Assembly: GCA_033030425.1 (NCBI GenBank)
Contig: JAUFSD010000014.1
Span: 744,001-808,000 of the forward strand
Reading direction: 5' to 3'
DNA from: Verpa conica
Taxonomy: Eukaryota; Ascomycota; Pezizomycetes; Pezizales; Morchellaceae
Length of the DNA stretch: 64,000 nt
Shown here: one piece after another, positions 34,462 to 47,706 of the stretch
Layout: the number at the start of each line of letters is the position of its first letter
Numbering within the stretch: position 1 is the stretch's first letter
Notes under the pieces: generated by a model
Database searches by the model: none
Seen by the model: only the letters and a program-made list of their open reading frames with translations
What the model was told of the DNA's origin: nothing
Program-made: the position numbers and the translations under genes

Positions 34462-36716
34462 ATGGGTGATCAAGCGGCTGGTACCGGAACAATCCCTTCA
34501 CCTGAGATAGCCAGCCCGACTATCTCAAATTGCGGTCCGGAATCGCGTTCGAGTAACTGTAAGGAATAGAAAACCTATCGTGATTCTGACAGTACTAAGA
34601 GAGTTTCTAACTAAACATTGATACCGAAACAGCGAATATACCAAACTACCTGCCATGGATTATGCGTTCTTGGTCTCTCTGTGTTTTCTCGATTATCCCA
34701 CTTGGCATAATTGCTGCCACAGAGTACCTTCTTCATATCTCGAGACAACATACTGGACTATTCAGTCTTGATGACAACGAACCCAAACTGGTTTTCCGCA
34801 GTTTTGTCACCCAGTTCTTCGGCCTCATCACATTAGTCTTTATTGGACTTTTCTTTGATGACCTTGACCAGACAGTCAAGAGAATGGAACCATTTTATCA
34901 GCTTTCAAAACCACAGGGAGCGGTTGGTTGGGATAGCCTATGTATCGATTATTTCAGACCTCCGCTATACTTCACGCCGATAATAGCCATTCGCCATCAA
35001 CACTGGGCCGTTCTCTGCTCTTCCCTAGGCGTCATTATCTCAACAAATGTTCTTACAGTTCTTGCCTTAGGTATCTTCAACAATGTCGGCAATGATGAGG
35101 CGGTGATGGATCTTAGATACACTCGTGCATTCGAGGCATTTCTTGTCTCGCTTTCCGTCCTGGTAGCAATTCTAGCTTTCATTGTTCGCAGGAGAAACTC
35201 TGGGCTCAAAGGCTATCCTGGTGGATTTGGGGCTCTGATAGAGCTGACTAGCCATAAACGCCCTGAGAATTCTTTGTACACTTATTTCGACGAGCTTGGA
35301 CTGGACGAAGTTTCAGAGAAAGAACTCCACAAGATAGTTGGCCCTATTCGATTCCAGCTGAAGCCTGGGGATTTCGAAGACCACTCGTTTGATATTGTCA
35401 TCTATGATGGGGATGTTTCCCCAACTTGGTACCGGAGAGCATGGGATGGGCTCAAGGCGTTGATTAATGTTATGCGGGCATGGGGACGGTATTTTTATAA
35501 AGACAACCACCCATTTCTCTTCCAGACGATTCCACTTATTTGCACAATCACCGTGCTCATAGTGTTATTTGTGATTGCAAATGGACAACCATTCTGGTCG
35601 ACTAAGAATCTTGGATTCTGGATGTTCTTAGAGGAGGAGCGTTTCGCCCGTAGTGCCCTGTCTGCCCTTATAAACACTGTCCTCTGGGAACAAATCGATA
35701 GGAACGCAAAGCTTATGGAACCGATTTATCTTTTACTCAAGAAAGATGGTGCACCACTCTCTGTGTTGAGGTTGGATTATCTCGGGGCCTGGCCTTTGCA
35801 GGACCTATACTATTTCTTTGTGAGCTCTAAAAAGAAGACTAAAAACAGACCTTCAGACTATGTCATTCTCATAGTCATATTAGGTACATATGCGTCGAGC
35901 TTTTTTTCTGTGGGCTGGAACATCCAGAATATGAGCAATGGTTTTGGTCCTAGTTTCTGGGCTAGCTTGGGTATCATGGTACTATGCGAGTTGATCATGT
36001 TGGCTGCACTGGTAGCAATCTTCATCTACTGGAGACGACCAGTTCTGCCTCGACAACCCGTTACTTTGGCCTCCAATCTTCTTTTTGTTTATGCTACAAA
36101 TATTTCCCTAGATGAAATTGATTCGGATGATCGGACGGATACCTCAACGACTGCCTCTAGTAGCTACGAAGAAACGCCTAGACCATCTCAGGACCAATCT
36201 ATGCGAGATTCGATCGAGCCCATCATTGAAGGCGTTACTGTACCATCACCTACACAAAACCCCCACAAAGACCCTGAGCTTTTAGCCGAACAAGAAGATT
36301 CGGTAGCACCTTCGAGGTATATTGGCACCAAGGTAGAGTGCTCATGTAGCGCAAAGTCTCACAGCTCCGGGGAGATGGATGATACGGTACCACTCGCTAG
36401 CGGCCACCGTCCTATCTCAAGCTCTGATTCATTCTACAACGGCTCCTCGACGTCTTCGATAGTTCGGGTTGCAAGTAATGAAACCATTTCAGCATCGCAT
36501 CACGAAATAGAAGGATTAGCAGAAGCTACCGGATCTTCTCCCTCGCAGCTGGGTCTAGATCGGACGCAAGCCGCTACCACCAGAGATTCTAAGAAATACG
36601 CTTTTGGCTGGTTTAAGAGCAGGGATAGGAAGCTGCACTTGGGTATTGGGGAGTGCAAAGTAGTGAGTTCGTACAGCCCTGATAGGGGGGACTTGCAGCA
36701 TTTTGAGCCAGCCTAG
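34462..36716 (+). CDS. DUF3433 multi-pass membrane protein, paralogue 2
   Basis: Predicted 726-aa paralogue of the gene at 26558-28806. Exons: 34462..34558 and 34633..36716, phase 1, GTAAGG donor, GAAACAG acceptor; exon 2 opens NIPNYLPWIMRSW just before the first membrane segment. Shared blocks include RMEPFYQLSKPQGAVGWDSL, HQHWAVLCSSLGVI, GQPFW, RQPVTLASNLLFVYAT and the C-terminal FKSRDRKLHLGIG. The Ser/Thr-rich region between the last membrane segment and the C-terminal block is longer and more diverged than in paralogue 1. An in-frame ATG at 34357 exists, but the shorter start gives an exon 1 similar in size to its paralogue. Same-strand orientation and shared intron position point to tandem duplication. 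Function unknown. Confidence 0.85.
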
Positions 36717-39193
36717 TACTTGGGGAGCTGAGTAGGGAATAAGGAGATTATGTGGGGATTGGGAGATGGGGCCAAAGTACCAAAATGCTATATAAAGTTA
36801 GATGCGTGCAGGCCTGCATCAGAGGCGAAAACCCGTTCTTGTGATACAGGATACAAAGAACTTAGAGTTGGCGCTGGTCATAAAAAGTTTTGCTTAAGAC
36901 TGTTGATTTATTTTAGGGGTGATTACGCTTATGAGTTATATAAACATTCATTTCGCAGGTCTACTATTACTTAGATCCTTGTCTTTCGTTCTAAATTTCA
37001 TAGTTGTTTTTTTCTTTCTTTTTATGTCATTTCTTTCACAACATATTTAAAATCACCCCTATTTAGGTATACTTCTTGCTTAGATAGACCTTTTTCGGTT
37101 CCTTTAGATCTCTTTAGCTTCTGTGTATTTCTCGCTAATAAATTCATTTAAAACTCGTTCATTAAATACCTTTTGGTTGTGCCTTAGCCCAATGATTTCA
37201 AGGCAAACGAGTAGGGTGTCAATATCTAATTATGAATAGTCACTCGCTCAAATAAATATGAGGAATTTTGTACAAATATCAAGATTAGGACCTCAAACCG
37301 ATCCTAGGCGAAGACCTTGGTGCTCTTAGGCACTCACCGTCAAGTAGATATATATGTAGTACGATGGATTTTATTCGGTACTCAACAGAATGTCTAAACT
37401 CTACCGAACGGTCAAGTCGCTGGCATGGCTCCGCTAGGAGGATGTTAGACTAGGCTAGGTTTATCCTGCTTAGTAATTAGTACCTACACTATACCAAAAG
37501 CATATTTCTTAGGTACACTAGAATGAGGCCTAGATTTTTCGTTCGTAGAAGCCAACTCTTTGGAGATGAAGCTGGTTGCCAACATTAGAATTTGGCGAGG
37601 TCCAAGTCATATTATTCCACGGGTCAATACTCAAAACCGGTTCTGCATACTTGAAGCTGAATCGTGCATCAGTGTTTCACTCACACGTTATCGACCCCGT
37701 ATTGGGCTTAGCACATAGCAACAACCTAGGAAAAAAATTCTTCAAACACTAGGACAACTCACCTTACCTATAGTTCATATCTTGATTTATCCTCTTTGCT
37801 TTTCTTGGGTAAGGCGCAGTCTTGTTTATCTAATTTGCGTACAAGTCGCTTTCTTACAAGTGCTTCGCGGTCGCAAAGATAAGTATCATGATAACTAAGT
37901 GGTTTAAAGATCTGGTGTGGGTACTCGGATTTGGGGTGAGGGTTTTCTCGATACCGGGTTTAACATTCTAGTTAACTAACCTTTCTTCCTCTAGATTCCT
38001 GGAGATATGGACAATTATTTACTAGCTAGTATCATCCAATTTGATATCTGGAGGTTGTCCCAGCAAGATTTTAGTTCGTACCTCCTTCGTGCGTAGGTGC
38101 ATGAAGTGGTGTTAGCCCTGCTTTTCTTAGATTTTACTGCCAACCCCACCTCCGAATAACAGACTGCATCGTTATATGATTCTCTTACTATTTCAAGGGC
38201 TTGTCCTTGTGATTTCCTAATCCGATGAATGGGGGCTTTTGAGCTGCCAACAGATCAGTGGTTCATCGAGGTTAGGAAGCGATGTGCCTCCCTAAGAGCC
38301 TTTCAAGCCCTGGATTTATTTCTAGTAGCCTGAGTATTTTTGACTTGAGATGGTCCAACGGCTGTCTTGCAATGTTAAAACCCCCATTAATATATTCCTT
38401 CAGCCAGCCCGAAAGCTGCTTGCTGCATCGGCGCTTCTCCGTAAAGCATTGAATTCCCGAGTATATTCCCCCACCGGGATACCGGTAACTTGATGAGCAA
38501 CTGTTTGACTGTGGAAAGCACAATTCGTGATTGAGATATCCAGCCATCAGGTGATGGCACGTAGCTTCTTACCAGCTCCTTGTTCCAAAGTCTGCATAAC
38601 CATAACCACTATGCATGTTATTATTTTCTCTACCGGCGCATTCGCATACCTGATTATGATGAGCCTGACTGCATAATGTCGCGGTGGAGCATAGCCGGAG
38701 CCTCGTGACCTACCATGGCCGCACCATGAGGGTGGTTTTTATCTGTTTTATCCTTAGCGCCGATATCTACTACTCTTTTCCTGCAAGAGTCAATGGCCCA
38801 TATTCAACTCCTGCTGCCAGATGGAGTGCAGATAACTTTTTTTCCTCCCCACTCTTCCTATCTTGGGCGGGTGAATATCCCGAACGTTGTTGACAGTATA
38901 TAGGCTATCATTTCAACTCGAAGGTGCTGCAACATCGGCTCGATTTTCCACCCAACGGCAAGTACTTGTCAGGTCGATAGCCCCATGCGAGGCACCTAAT
39001 CCTCTACTCTCCTCCTCCTACAACTACTCAAAAAAAAGAGCTATGCTGATTCCGCCTTGTGCAACGTGTAAAAAGTGTTGGATAGCTTATGATTCGTTCG
39101 TAAGGCAATAGGGTCTTAGGGGTTAAAGTTTTCTGCGACAGGCACAAGAGACTTATTAGAACTGAGTGATGACCAAGCGTTTCGAATATCTGC

Positions 39194-39255
39194 GTGATGA
39201 TAGTGACTGGTGATGGTGATGATGGTGGTGATGATGGAGTGATGTTGGTGATGTT
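39194..39255. repeat. GAT/GGT trinucleotide-like simple repeat
   Basis: Interrupted run of GATGGT-type units; on the minus strand it would read as a His tract, which I do not take as coding. Confidence 0.8.
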
Positions 39256-40007
39256 AACGGGGTAGATGTCCTGCTAGCGCCTAAATGTTGACGTGTCGCT
39301 AGATGAGCTATAAGCCAACCACACGAATAATAAATAAGGTTAGGGTTTAGTCCCTGTTTCATTGGCCAAAAATTTGTATACCCTTAGAGTTAGAAATAAC
39401 TAAGGGGTGTGACCTAAAGATTCCAAGGTTTATGAGAGATATGGAATTTATGGGTGAAACATCTAATCCCGCATCCAATGAGAGTTGGGATTACTGGAGA
39501 TATGGAAGCAACGGGTAGATTAACAGAGGTTCAATTGCAATAGATGATTAAGGTATTAATTAAAGCTCGTAGGGGGGCATATGAACCAACCGCACCTAAA
39601 CTTGACCTGTGATGATACTTATTAGGTCTAGGCCGGAGTCAGAAAAGGTCCTGTTGAGCTGGATTCTAGTCTCTATGTAAGATTCTGACTAGAGGAATTA
39701 TATTACATGAAGATTATGCATTGGTCCGGGCTGGGGCTGAAGCGGAGTATTGTAATAACTTTATATAACCTTAATTACATTGTGCACTGTATTACCGGGG
39801 GACATAATAACCGCCCATCCACATGACAACCAGGGGCCGTACATTAATAAGGGAGCGCTAGAAACTTCTTGTTATAAGTTTAAAATGCCATAAATCTTGG
39901 CAAAGATTAGAAAGGGACACCTAAAATGTTTTGTTAAAATCCGGACTTTTGAGTTGGAACCCTCTCTCTATATATAAGTACTGGCTTCTGTATAATAGGT
40001 ACGTGGG

Positions 40008-40024
40008 TCATGATATATCACTCG
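40008..40024 (-). other. 17-bp dispersed motif, copy 9
   Basis: On the minus strand CGAGTGATATATCATGA; about 180 bp beyond the NRPS-like stop codon. Confidence 0.7.
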
Positions 40025-40202
40025 TGATAAATTATCAGGGCAGGAACATACATGTATTTGACAACACCCGGTTAGAATTACCTGCAATAAAACCAGAGTG
40101 TTTTAAATCTCGCACAAAAATCCCTAAAATAAAAAGAATAACACCCCAAAAAAATACAAATAAAAAGCTTAGAAAAGTCGAGTAGTAAGATAGTCATAAA
40201 CC

Positions 40203-43200
40203 TCATGAAGCGACATTCCAACAACTTCTTTTCCAAAATTCCAGGAATTTTGCAACAAGCTGAGTATCTACCACTCCAGTATTCCTCAAGGTCGGCGAAA
40301 GTGCCCTTGCTAATTCCGTACGATAATATAACCCCTTTCCGACTTTGTCGTTATCATATTTCTTCGCAAAGAAATCTACTAACTTGAATGAGGGATTCTT
40401 TACCGGGTCTGGGTCGGACTCTCGAAGTCTCTTGATCCAATCCCTTTTCCCGACAATATCAAAATCAAGACCTCCCTCTTTCAGAGCAGGTAGGAGGTCA
40501 TTTGTCCAATGAATCGTATTCGGATTAACGACGTGGAACAGTGCATTTAACGGAGCATCAGCTGGTGGCACAAAAGCTAACTCGAGAACAACTTTGGCGA
40601 CGACATTGACTGGCAGCCAGGTAGGAGTATCTTCAAGAGCAGGGAGAGTGCCCGTGCTCAAGGCACTCTGAATCAGTAGTGGGATAGCTTCTGTGGCATT
40701 CCAGATACCATTCTCTGTATCACCGACGACTTGGCCAACGCGGTGCACGCGGGAGCTCATGAGAGTTTTCTTCGCAGCCAAGCTACAAATATTCTCGGTA
40801 ATGAGTTTTGAGCGAGCATAACCCATAGGTTGAGCTGAGGGTAGATATGTTTCAATCGATTCAGGAACCTGGGAGCCGACAGTCGCAGCAACACTTGAAA
40901 CGCTAGAGAGAAAGTTAAATCCAGCGGGGGTAGGGCGGTTAGAGTGAAGGCACAAGCTGATCAAGTTATGGGCACCTATCACTGTCTGTTAGATGATACT
41001 CCAGACGCCACATAAAAGCTTATAAATACCTTTTATATGCTGTGATTCAAAGCTTGTTACATCCATATTGAAATTGACTGACCAGGCTGAGTGAATGACA
41101 ATTGTAGCCTTATCTTTCAACTCCTCATAACGCTCTGGACCAATCCCAAGGTCTTCCTTACCAAGGTCTGATGGCAAGCAAATGATCTTCTTTTTCTGAT
41201 CTATGGATAGATTATTGTAGACACGCCTGGCCTGTAAGGATTGTGCCGTACGCTCCCAAGCTTTTTCCAGAGAATCTGCACGAACAAGGCAGAAAACGGT
41301 CTTTACGGACTCAATAACGACTAATTGGGCCACTATATGAGCGCCGAGAGAGCCAGTGGCCCCAGTAACAACCTATCAACAATTAACTTAGTCACTTTGC
41401 GTCGGAGCGAATACCGAATATGGAAGGAAAAGTACATACCACATGCTCGCCCTCAATATTCGAATTTCCAGGCACATGTATTGGAAATTCCGAGTATTTA
41501 TCAATCAATCTTCGCATAGTCTCTTCTACAGACTCTTCTTCCTCTCCTGGCCCCTCGGGGGTCCTCAACCTAAATAAAAATCTCGAGAGCTGATTGACAG
41601 ACGGCTTTTCAAATACCACGTTTAGCCCCAGAGCATGACCACCAGTGTTCAATGTCTTTAAGATAACAGATCTGATTCGTGCAGCCATCAAAGAATCCAT
41701 CCCGATAGAGAAAAAGTCGGTGTCATCCTTCAAGAAGAGGGGTTCAGGCAATCTCAACACATCAAGAACAGTCTTGCGCACGAAATCCTTAATCTCGGCT
41801 TCCGGTAATTCCAAACCACCATTCGCAGCACCTCTCTCGAGGTCCGCGTAGATATCTTCAATGTCGGATTTAAATACGTTGTAAAACGCGGCCCTGATGA
41901 CCGTACCCTTATCTGTCCTAGGAAACTGAGTGCCGGGGGGCAAGAACCTAACCATGTCCTGGGAAATATGGGCATACTCTGGTGAAAGGATGTTTGCAGC
42001 CTCAAATGAAGGCCAAATCCTCTCCATGACCTCTTGCTCTAGCATGCCCCTAGAGTTATCAGAAAGGATAACTATCGACCCTAATTGTTGCTTTCCAGCA
42101 CCGAAAATAACAGCCTCGGATACATATTGGTTTTCACGAACAGTGTGTTCAATTGGGATCGGGTTTGCCTTTTCACCGTTGACAAGCACCAAAGTATCAT
42201 CCAAGCGACCGAAGTATTTCCACCTATCTTCTTTTGTGGCGTGTTTTTGAAATAAATCTTTAGTTGCGTAAGAACCATCGGGGCGGTTTGTAGCAACTTT
42301 TGATGGCCAACCATCTAGAATCACCAGCTCGTAGACGTCGCCTCCTTGCTGATCCCATCGAACGAAAGGCTTGAGGTTCGGAGAAACTTTAAGGAAATTC
42401 CAGTCATAATCACCGTCTTCACGGAATGAAGTCATCAATTGGCCAGTCTCAGTCCTAAGTGCCACCTATTAGCTTCCGGGTCTCATGTCTCTAAAAATTC
42501 ATTGTATCTGGAGCTGTTAAACATACGTTCCATAGTGCGAGACTAGCTTTACGCCATTCTTAACTAGGCGATCACCCAAAACATCTGGGCAACTTGACCC
42601 CCCAAACATAACCAACCGACACTTCTTCAATGCCTCCATCCCTTCCCTAGACTCAGCAAGCAATTTGAGTGCATATGGAACGCCGTAGAAGATCTCAGGC
42701 GGATTCTTCTCCATACTATCGACGAGATATGGGCTTGTAAGAGGCAAATCGGCATTATATATATGTATTTGTTTTCCGGAATGAATGGCACGGAAAACCG
42801 ACGATATACCATGAGCATGGAACAGTGGGAGTGTGATGAATCCTTTCATGCCAAAGTTGTTAGAATAGTTTCGGAGAGCCGCAGCATGTGTTTGTCTGAT
42901 TGGCTTTGGAAGGCCGGTAGAACCGCTAGAGTGTATGATCCAGCAAATATTGTTTGTTTCCACTGCCGGGTCAAGATGTATATCAAAAGCAGTGGAAAAG
43001 GTAGGATGGGTTTCTGAAAGAGGATAGTCGTAGAATAGACGTTCAGGCATCATATGTGTTGCTAAGTCTGAAAGTGAATTGGCCTTTACTCTAGATATTG
43101 TAGCGTCGAATGCTGGCTGAATCACGACATCCATACATCCAGTAACTTCAAGCAGTGAGGCATAGGCTGCATCGGATATACGTGTTGAGAGGAATAATAC

Positions 43201-43524
43201 TGTGAACCCTAGCTTGCTAAGGGCTATCGTTGTAATGAGGTAGTCGAAATTCGATGCAGCGAGGATAGCAACCACTTTCTCGGGCTCGGAAGAGGAACGT
43301 CGTGTGGAAATTGACTCTGAGAAAAACTTTGCTACACGAGCAGAAAATACATCAAGCTGCCTGGCTGAATAGTCTTTGTACTCGAGACCAGTTGTAGGAT
43401 ACGCAATCAGGGGAGTTTCGCCAATCGTCTCTGCACGTGATCTGATAAGTTGGTCAATGGTGAGCGGTGTAGAGATTGCAGGAGCATCATGATAGGTATC
43501 GGGGGTGATGAGAGCTGGAGCCAT
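40203..43524 (-). CDS. NRPS-like adenylation-thiolation-reductase (A-T-R) enzyme
   Basis: Predicted 1042-aa single-module enzyme that activates a carboxylic or amino acid with ATP, loads it on a phosphopantetheine arm and releases it by NADPH reduction to an aldehyde or alcohol. Exons: complement(40203..40975, 41030..41372, 41440..42454, 42527..43524). A domain: SSGSTGLPK (199-207), SHYGTTETG across the first intron, YATKDLF, RLDDTLVLVNGEK. Carrier domain: FFSIGMDSLMAARI with Ser587 as the arm attachment site. Reductase: VVTGATGSLGAHIV (672 on) binds NADPH, with catalytic Y838/K842 in GYARSK. There is no condensation domain, so it does not form peptides by itself. Domain order and length fit fungal L-aminoadipate-reductase-like and aryl-acid-reductase-like proteins; without LYS2-type extensions it is unlikely to be the lysine enzyme. 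It is followed upstream by a Zn2Cys6 regulator. The substrate cannot be read from sequence here. Confidence 0.93.
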
Positions 43525-43707
43525 GTTTTTCTCTTCTTAGATGATGATGAGAGAAGATGTACCAAGATGTATTACAATTGGTAATAACTAGGGAAGAAGC
43601 AGGTGTCTACGCTTAAGTATGAAAGACCTCTAGAATTATTATAGTAAAAATAGCTTTCCCTACAATTCCCGGTGAGGAAAATACTACCAATGTTGATTTC
43701 GGATTCT

Positions 43708-43855
43708 CGGAATAAAAGAATAGAATTACGGAGGCTGGATGTGGAAAATGTCAAGCGGAACTTTCATCATAGGTGCCTAGGTATATTTCCGAAGAACTCC
43801 GGAAACGCAAACCCCACAGCCGGAAAACCCCTACCCCAAAAAAGCAACGTCGGAA
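43708..43855. promoter_or_regulatory. Cluster of CGGAA/TTCCG sites in NRPS-like promoter
   Basis: Six sites within 148 bp: CGGAA at 43708, 43756, 43800, 43821 and 43851, and TTCCG at 43787. The 43787/43800 pair forms TTCCG-N8-CGGAA, an inverted arrangement of CGG triplets of the kind Zn2Cys6 dimers bind. They lie 184-331 bp upstream of the start codon. The whole spacer 43525-44063 holds no gene. Confidence 0.55.
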
Positions 43856-44063
43856 TAACCAGCGCCCCGACCCAAACCGCCGCTTGGGCTGGATTACAAC
43901 CCCAGAATAAAGAAAGCTTGATTTTCGGGAAAGAGCTCTGTCGGTAAACTTTCGGCAAAGATAATTAGACGATATTCCTACAGCCGGTACTCCGCGGATC
44001 GGTACCGCTCCCCATAAAATTACATGTCCTATCACTCCCTATCCACCCCAATTTTGTTTTTGC

Positions 44064-47000
44064 CTAATACACGGGTCCATCTGGCCAGCCAAAAAGATAT
44101 CCTCCGCTCACTGTCGCATCCAGCCCCTGAAATGTAGAGTCTTCACCAAGCCCTTGTAAAAATATTTCACTCATATCGGCACCTTCCCCGCTACCACCCC
44201 ATAATTCCGTCATTCCGGCTTGATCACCTAAGCCCAACCTGAATTGTTCTGACTCCTCACTGTTTACTTGAAATAGTGGTGACTCGGAAAAAGCTGGAGA
44301 GAATTGTGATTGCGGCTGAAAGTTGGAAAGAGAAGTAAGGGGCGGTGGCGGCTGCGAACTCAAGTGTCTAAAGGGCTGTTGAGGCTGAAGAGATGCATCA
44401 ATTGTTGTTCCGATGTCGTTGATGCTGCCCCCCAGATGTCTATTGTTGTGGTCTATCGTTTCTAGCCTACTTTTGACTTGCCGTGATAGACCCTATTCAA
44501 TATCGTCACGTGAGCATTGAGTATAAATTATATAAGAAAATTGTACAGAGAATTACATACCTCTAATGCAGCTGCATACCTTTGAGCCATTCGATTGTTC
44601 TCTCCCCCAAGCATTTTCTCTATGACACAACATCGTTCTGCAGCTTTTAATATCGTATCTCGCCTCTTAGAGTCCGGGTTTTGCGCCGCGTAAACAAACA
44701 TGACCGTTGCCGCACAAAAGGTTACATATGCTGAAAACTAGTTATGGCCAATGACATAAATATTTCATCGTGGAGTTATGGGAAGAGTAGAATTATTACC
44801 CAAAAAGGTGTGGAAATAGACCGTTTCTTAGCCAAACCCGAAACCAACCCCCATACCCTCAGCGCAGCATCCAGACAGCGGTCTTGATAAACCTTGATTC
44901 TTTCACTCTTCGGTCCACTGTTGCCTCTACTAATTGTAGTAGATGTAGATGAGTTTGTAAGCCCAGAGAGGGGCAAAAAAGGCCGATATATCATAATCAA
45001 AGCATGGGAATGTGCGAGCTGTATTACTGTGGATTGTCTAGATACGCCATTGTGTTAGTAGAAAGGCTTTGGGTTTAAAACTCTAGAGGCACAAGGAGTG
45101 AATCAATACCGTGCATAAATTAATAATAAACTCCCAGAAGCCTTTGTCTTCAAAAACCCCGGTAGTGATTCTTCCCACTCAGCAATTTTTATTGCTAGGT
45201 CATCAACAATTGCCATCTCTTCTAACTCTTCCTCTTCAGTTTTCTGTCGGTCATTGTAGAGCCTTCGAAGTGTTAACCGTACTATACGTGCTAGTCTGTA
45301 AATGCCCTTCCTCGTTAGAATTATGGCTAAAGAGTGGTTTTTGTTTGAAGGGTGTTAAACACTCACTTTGCATGAGCGATAGGTGCATGCATCAAAGACA
45401 GTGCACTCTCTCCTTCATCAAGATCTGCTTCTTCGCCTTCGGCATTTACCTCAAGTTCGATTAAAGCTGACCTAGGGTCATCCACCAGCTTTGGGTATTG
45501 CTCCGTTACATCGTTGTCATCCCAGGTCAAAGTTTTACCCAGCATAGTGCACATATATCTGCCTCTGTTAGTAAATATAACGTCCCAAATGAGATTTATA
45601 GATAGTACGAGTAACATACGAATCTAGAGTGTAAACTGCCCACAATGCCCTCCTACGTGATTCTAAGTGTACAGGGTCCAAGATATTCCGGGGACGGACT
45701 CGCCGATTCAAATCCAGGCTATTTGCCATGTTTTTCACCGACGCAAAGAGATCCCAAGATGCTTTGAGTCGGGATTTTGTCAAGAGGTAGAGACACTATT
45801 TGCAAACAAGAGCGCAGGGGTAGATTAGATAAATAGTCTTGATGTAAAAGTCAACATAAGAACATCGTGGTTGGGACAAGAAAAAAGCGATCCGTACCAT
45901 GAGTAATTTTGCCTGCAGCGCTGCAAGCCTATCAATCTGTGATTTCTCCTTCTCAAGCTGTAGCTGAGCGCATTGATAAAACTGTACTCTACCTTTCTAT
46001 TAGAACTGTCTATCTCTCCACATTATCTATATCAATATTTTCAATGTTGTAGGTACTCACGACATTCTTCCATATGTTTGTCTCTCCTCCTCTTTCTCAA
46101 CGAGTGGGTATTGACATCCTAGAGCCCATACCATAAACACAACTGCACAGACACTTTTGTCCTCTAAGCTTTTAGAACTTGTATCCCCGCCAGCGTATAA
46201 CCCAGCATTGATGACAGCTTCCACACTTGGTCGATGCAATATCCGGTATGTAGGGGACGCATTCTCAAAGTACCAACGCGAGTATAGAAATGCTTGCTCC
46301 CGTGTTGGCAATGAGAATAGTGCAAGATTGAGCTCTGGAAAAGGTGGTTCTGAAAACCAGAATTGATTGTTTTGATTCTTGATTTTATCACTGTTGGTAA
46401 CATATTTGTGATGATTACCGTTGCAGCTGCTACTATTACTACTGACCTGTGGGTCTGGTACGAAAGTGGATGTAGAAGGTGGAGTGGATAAGTGTAGGTG
46501 AGCAGCCTGAGAGAACACGAGGTTGGATGAAGATCCTAAAACGCTGATGAGCAACAATCGTAGTGAGGATACTCCCGCCTATACACACCGAGGTAAGATT
46601 CATGATGTGCTGCATCAGCGCTACCTTCACGGCTACGTCTATGGTCTTGAGGGTCTTGAGATTTGACACGAACCGCGCTGGATGCTGGGCTTTGACTTTG
46701 TGCTGGGTTCGCAGGTATCACTTGGGGTACTGAACCCCTAAGATATGGCTTTTCATAGGAGCATGCTTTTGAGCTCGGTCAGTTTCTTGATCCCGGTGGT
46801 CGAGACAGACGGAGAGCTAGAACAAACTTTCTTTATTCGCAGTACACCGTGCACATGGCTATCCGGTCGCCCATGGTCAGAATTTATATGAAATTCAGGT
46901 AAATGACGAGATTGAACCTTACTCGGGTGCCATCACATTTCGACTTTTTCCTGAGCGGACATAACAGTCAAAATTAATCCTGAGTTCACTCATAGGATGA

Positions 47001-47095
47001 ACTTACTCCTTGCAGCGGTCACAGGCTCTGGTAGCGTTCTTTCGTCTTTTCTTTACTGGGGGTCCATTGATGCTGGGAGACTGCGCGTTGTCCAT
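44064..47095 (-). CDS. Zn2Cys6 fungal-specific transcription factor
   Basis: Predicted 767-aa nuclear regulator. I assembled 12 exons: complement(44064..44492, 44561..44737, 44800..45037, 45110..45310, 45367..45558, 45620..45795, 45898..45988, 46061..46535, 46589..46765, 46828..46858, 46923..46950, 47007..47095). The DNA-binding cysteines are C25, C28, C35, C41, C44 and C51, spaced CX2CX6CX5CX2CX6C, preceded by the basic stretch KKRRKNATR; they are spread over four exons, two of them only 28 and 31 bases. A linker is followed by the fungal_trans domain, with YLGSSSNLVFSQAA, SLLLIYAR and RQSTVIQLAHSHALIMIYRP, and by an acidic C-terminus. Each joint keeps frame. Small uncertainties remain at the exon 5/6 and 8/9 joints. 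Placement between an A-T-R enzyme, a reductase and a transporter suggests a pathway-specific activator. Confidence 0.88.
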
Positions 47096-47256
47096 ATTTT
47101 CCATACTCAGTTGCCAAACTTAGGATATTGACATCTACGCGTGGTGTAGTGGATTGCGGGGAAGGGATGAGATACACTGGTTCGTCCGCGGTCGCGAGCC
47201 TGGGGCGCGCGGCTTGGCAGGGCTGGTGAAGCTTCGTCTTCTTTGCCCCCACGCGC

Positions 47257-47364
47257 CCGGAATAACCCACCACATCACAGGGATTTATTGTTCCAGCCTA
47301 CTATCCGGGTCCACCCTATATATGTAAAGTGATATGAGCCTTTTATTTACACACGCCCCCGGAA
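47257..47364. promoter_or_regulatory. Two CCGGAA sites upstream of the Zn2Cys6 gene
   Basis: CCGGAA at 47257-47262 (in the longer match CGGAATAACC, also found at 43851) and at 47359-47364. They sit 160-270 bp before the regulator's start codon and could serve autoregulation. The rest of 47096-47706 is non-coding. Confidence 0.45.
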
Positions 47365-47706
47365 TCTTTGCGTACTTATTTTTGTACCTTTACTGCACGT
47401 AGATAATTTATTACAAGTGGGATAAAAAGTATGCTCTTGCCCGCGGTACTAGGGTTTGGGTTTATGTGTAATCCAAATAATACTCTAGCTACATGTAGCT
47501 TCATATACATATAAAGGAATGTCAAGATACATGTATGTACATATACTCATGAAGCTCTTAGGTTATAAACTCTTTTATAATACACTATGCTTTGAATTGA
47601 TTGGTAAGTTTACCCAAATGAACTGCTTTTTTTTCTATAAAGTCTACAGTACTTATACAATCTCGAATTTAATTCCCCCCATAATACTACCCAGCTAAAA
47701 AAATAA

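Larger units (their letters stand above)
36717..40202. other. Gene-free region between DUF3433-2 and NRPS-like gene
   Basis: 3.5 kb with no convincing gene; the minus frame at 38272-38547 and plus frames at 38684-39111 lack any domain I recognise and may be relics. A GAT/GGT simple repeat lies at 39194-39255. A degenerate 17-bp motif is at 37230-37246 (last half ATAA instead of RTGA) and an exact one at 40008-40024. Confidence 0.5.

Noticed and set aside
38272..39111. Two or three neighbouring frames suggestive of an old gene
   Set aside because: Different strands, no shared domain, no consistent splice joints. They might be relics but cannot be supported.
39156..39362. Poly-His frame
   Set aside because: Product of the GAT/GGT simple repeat.
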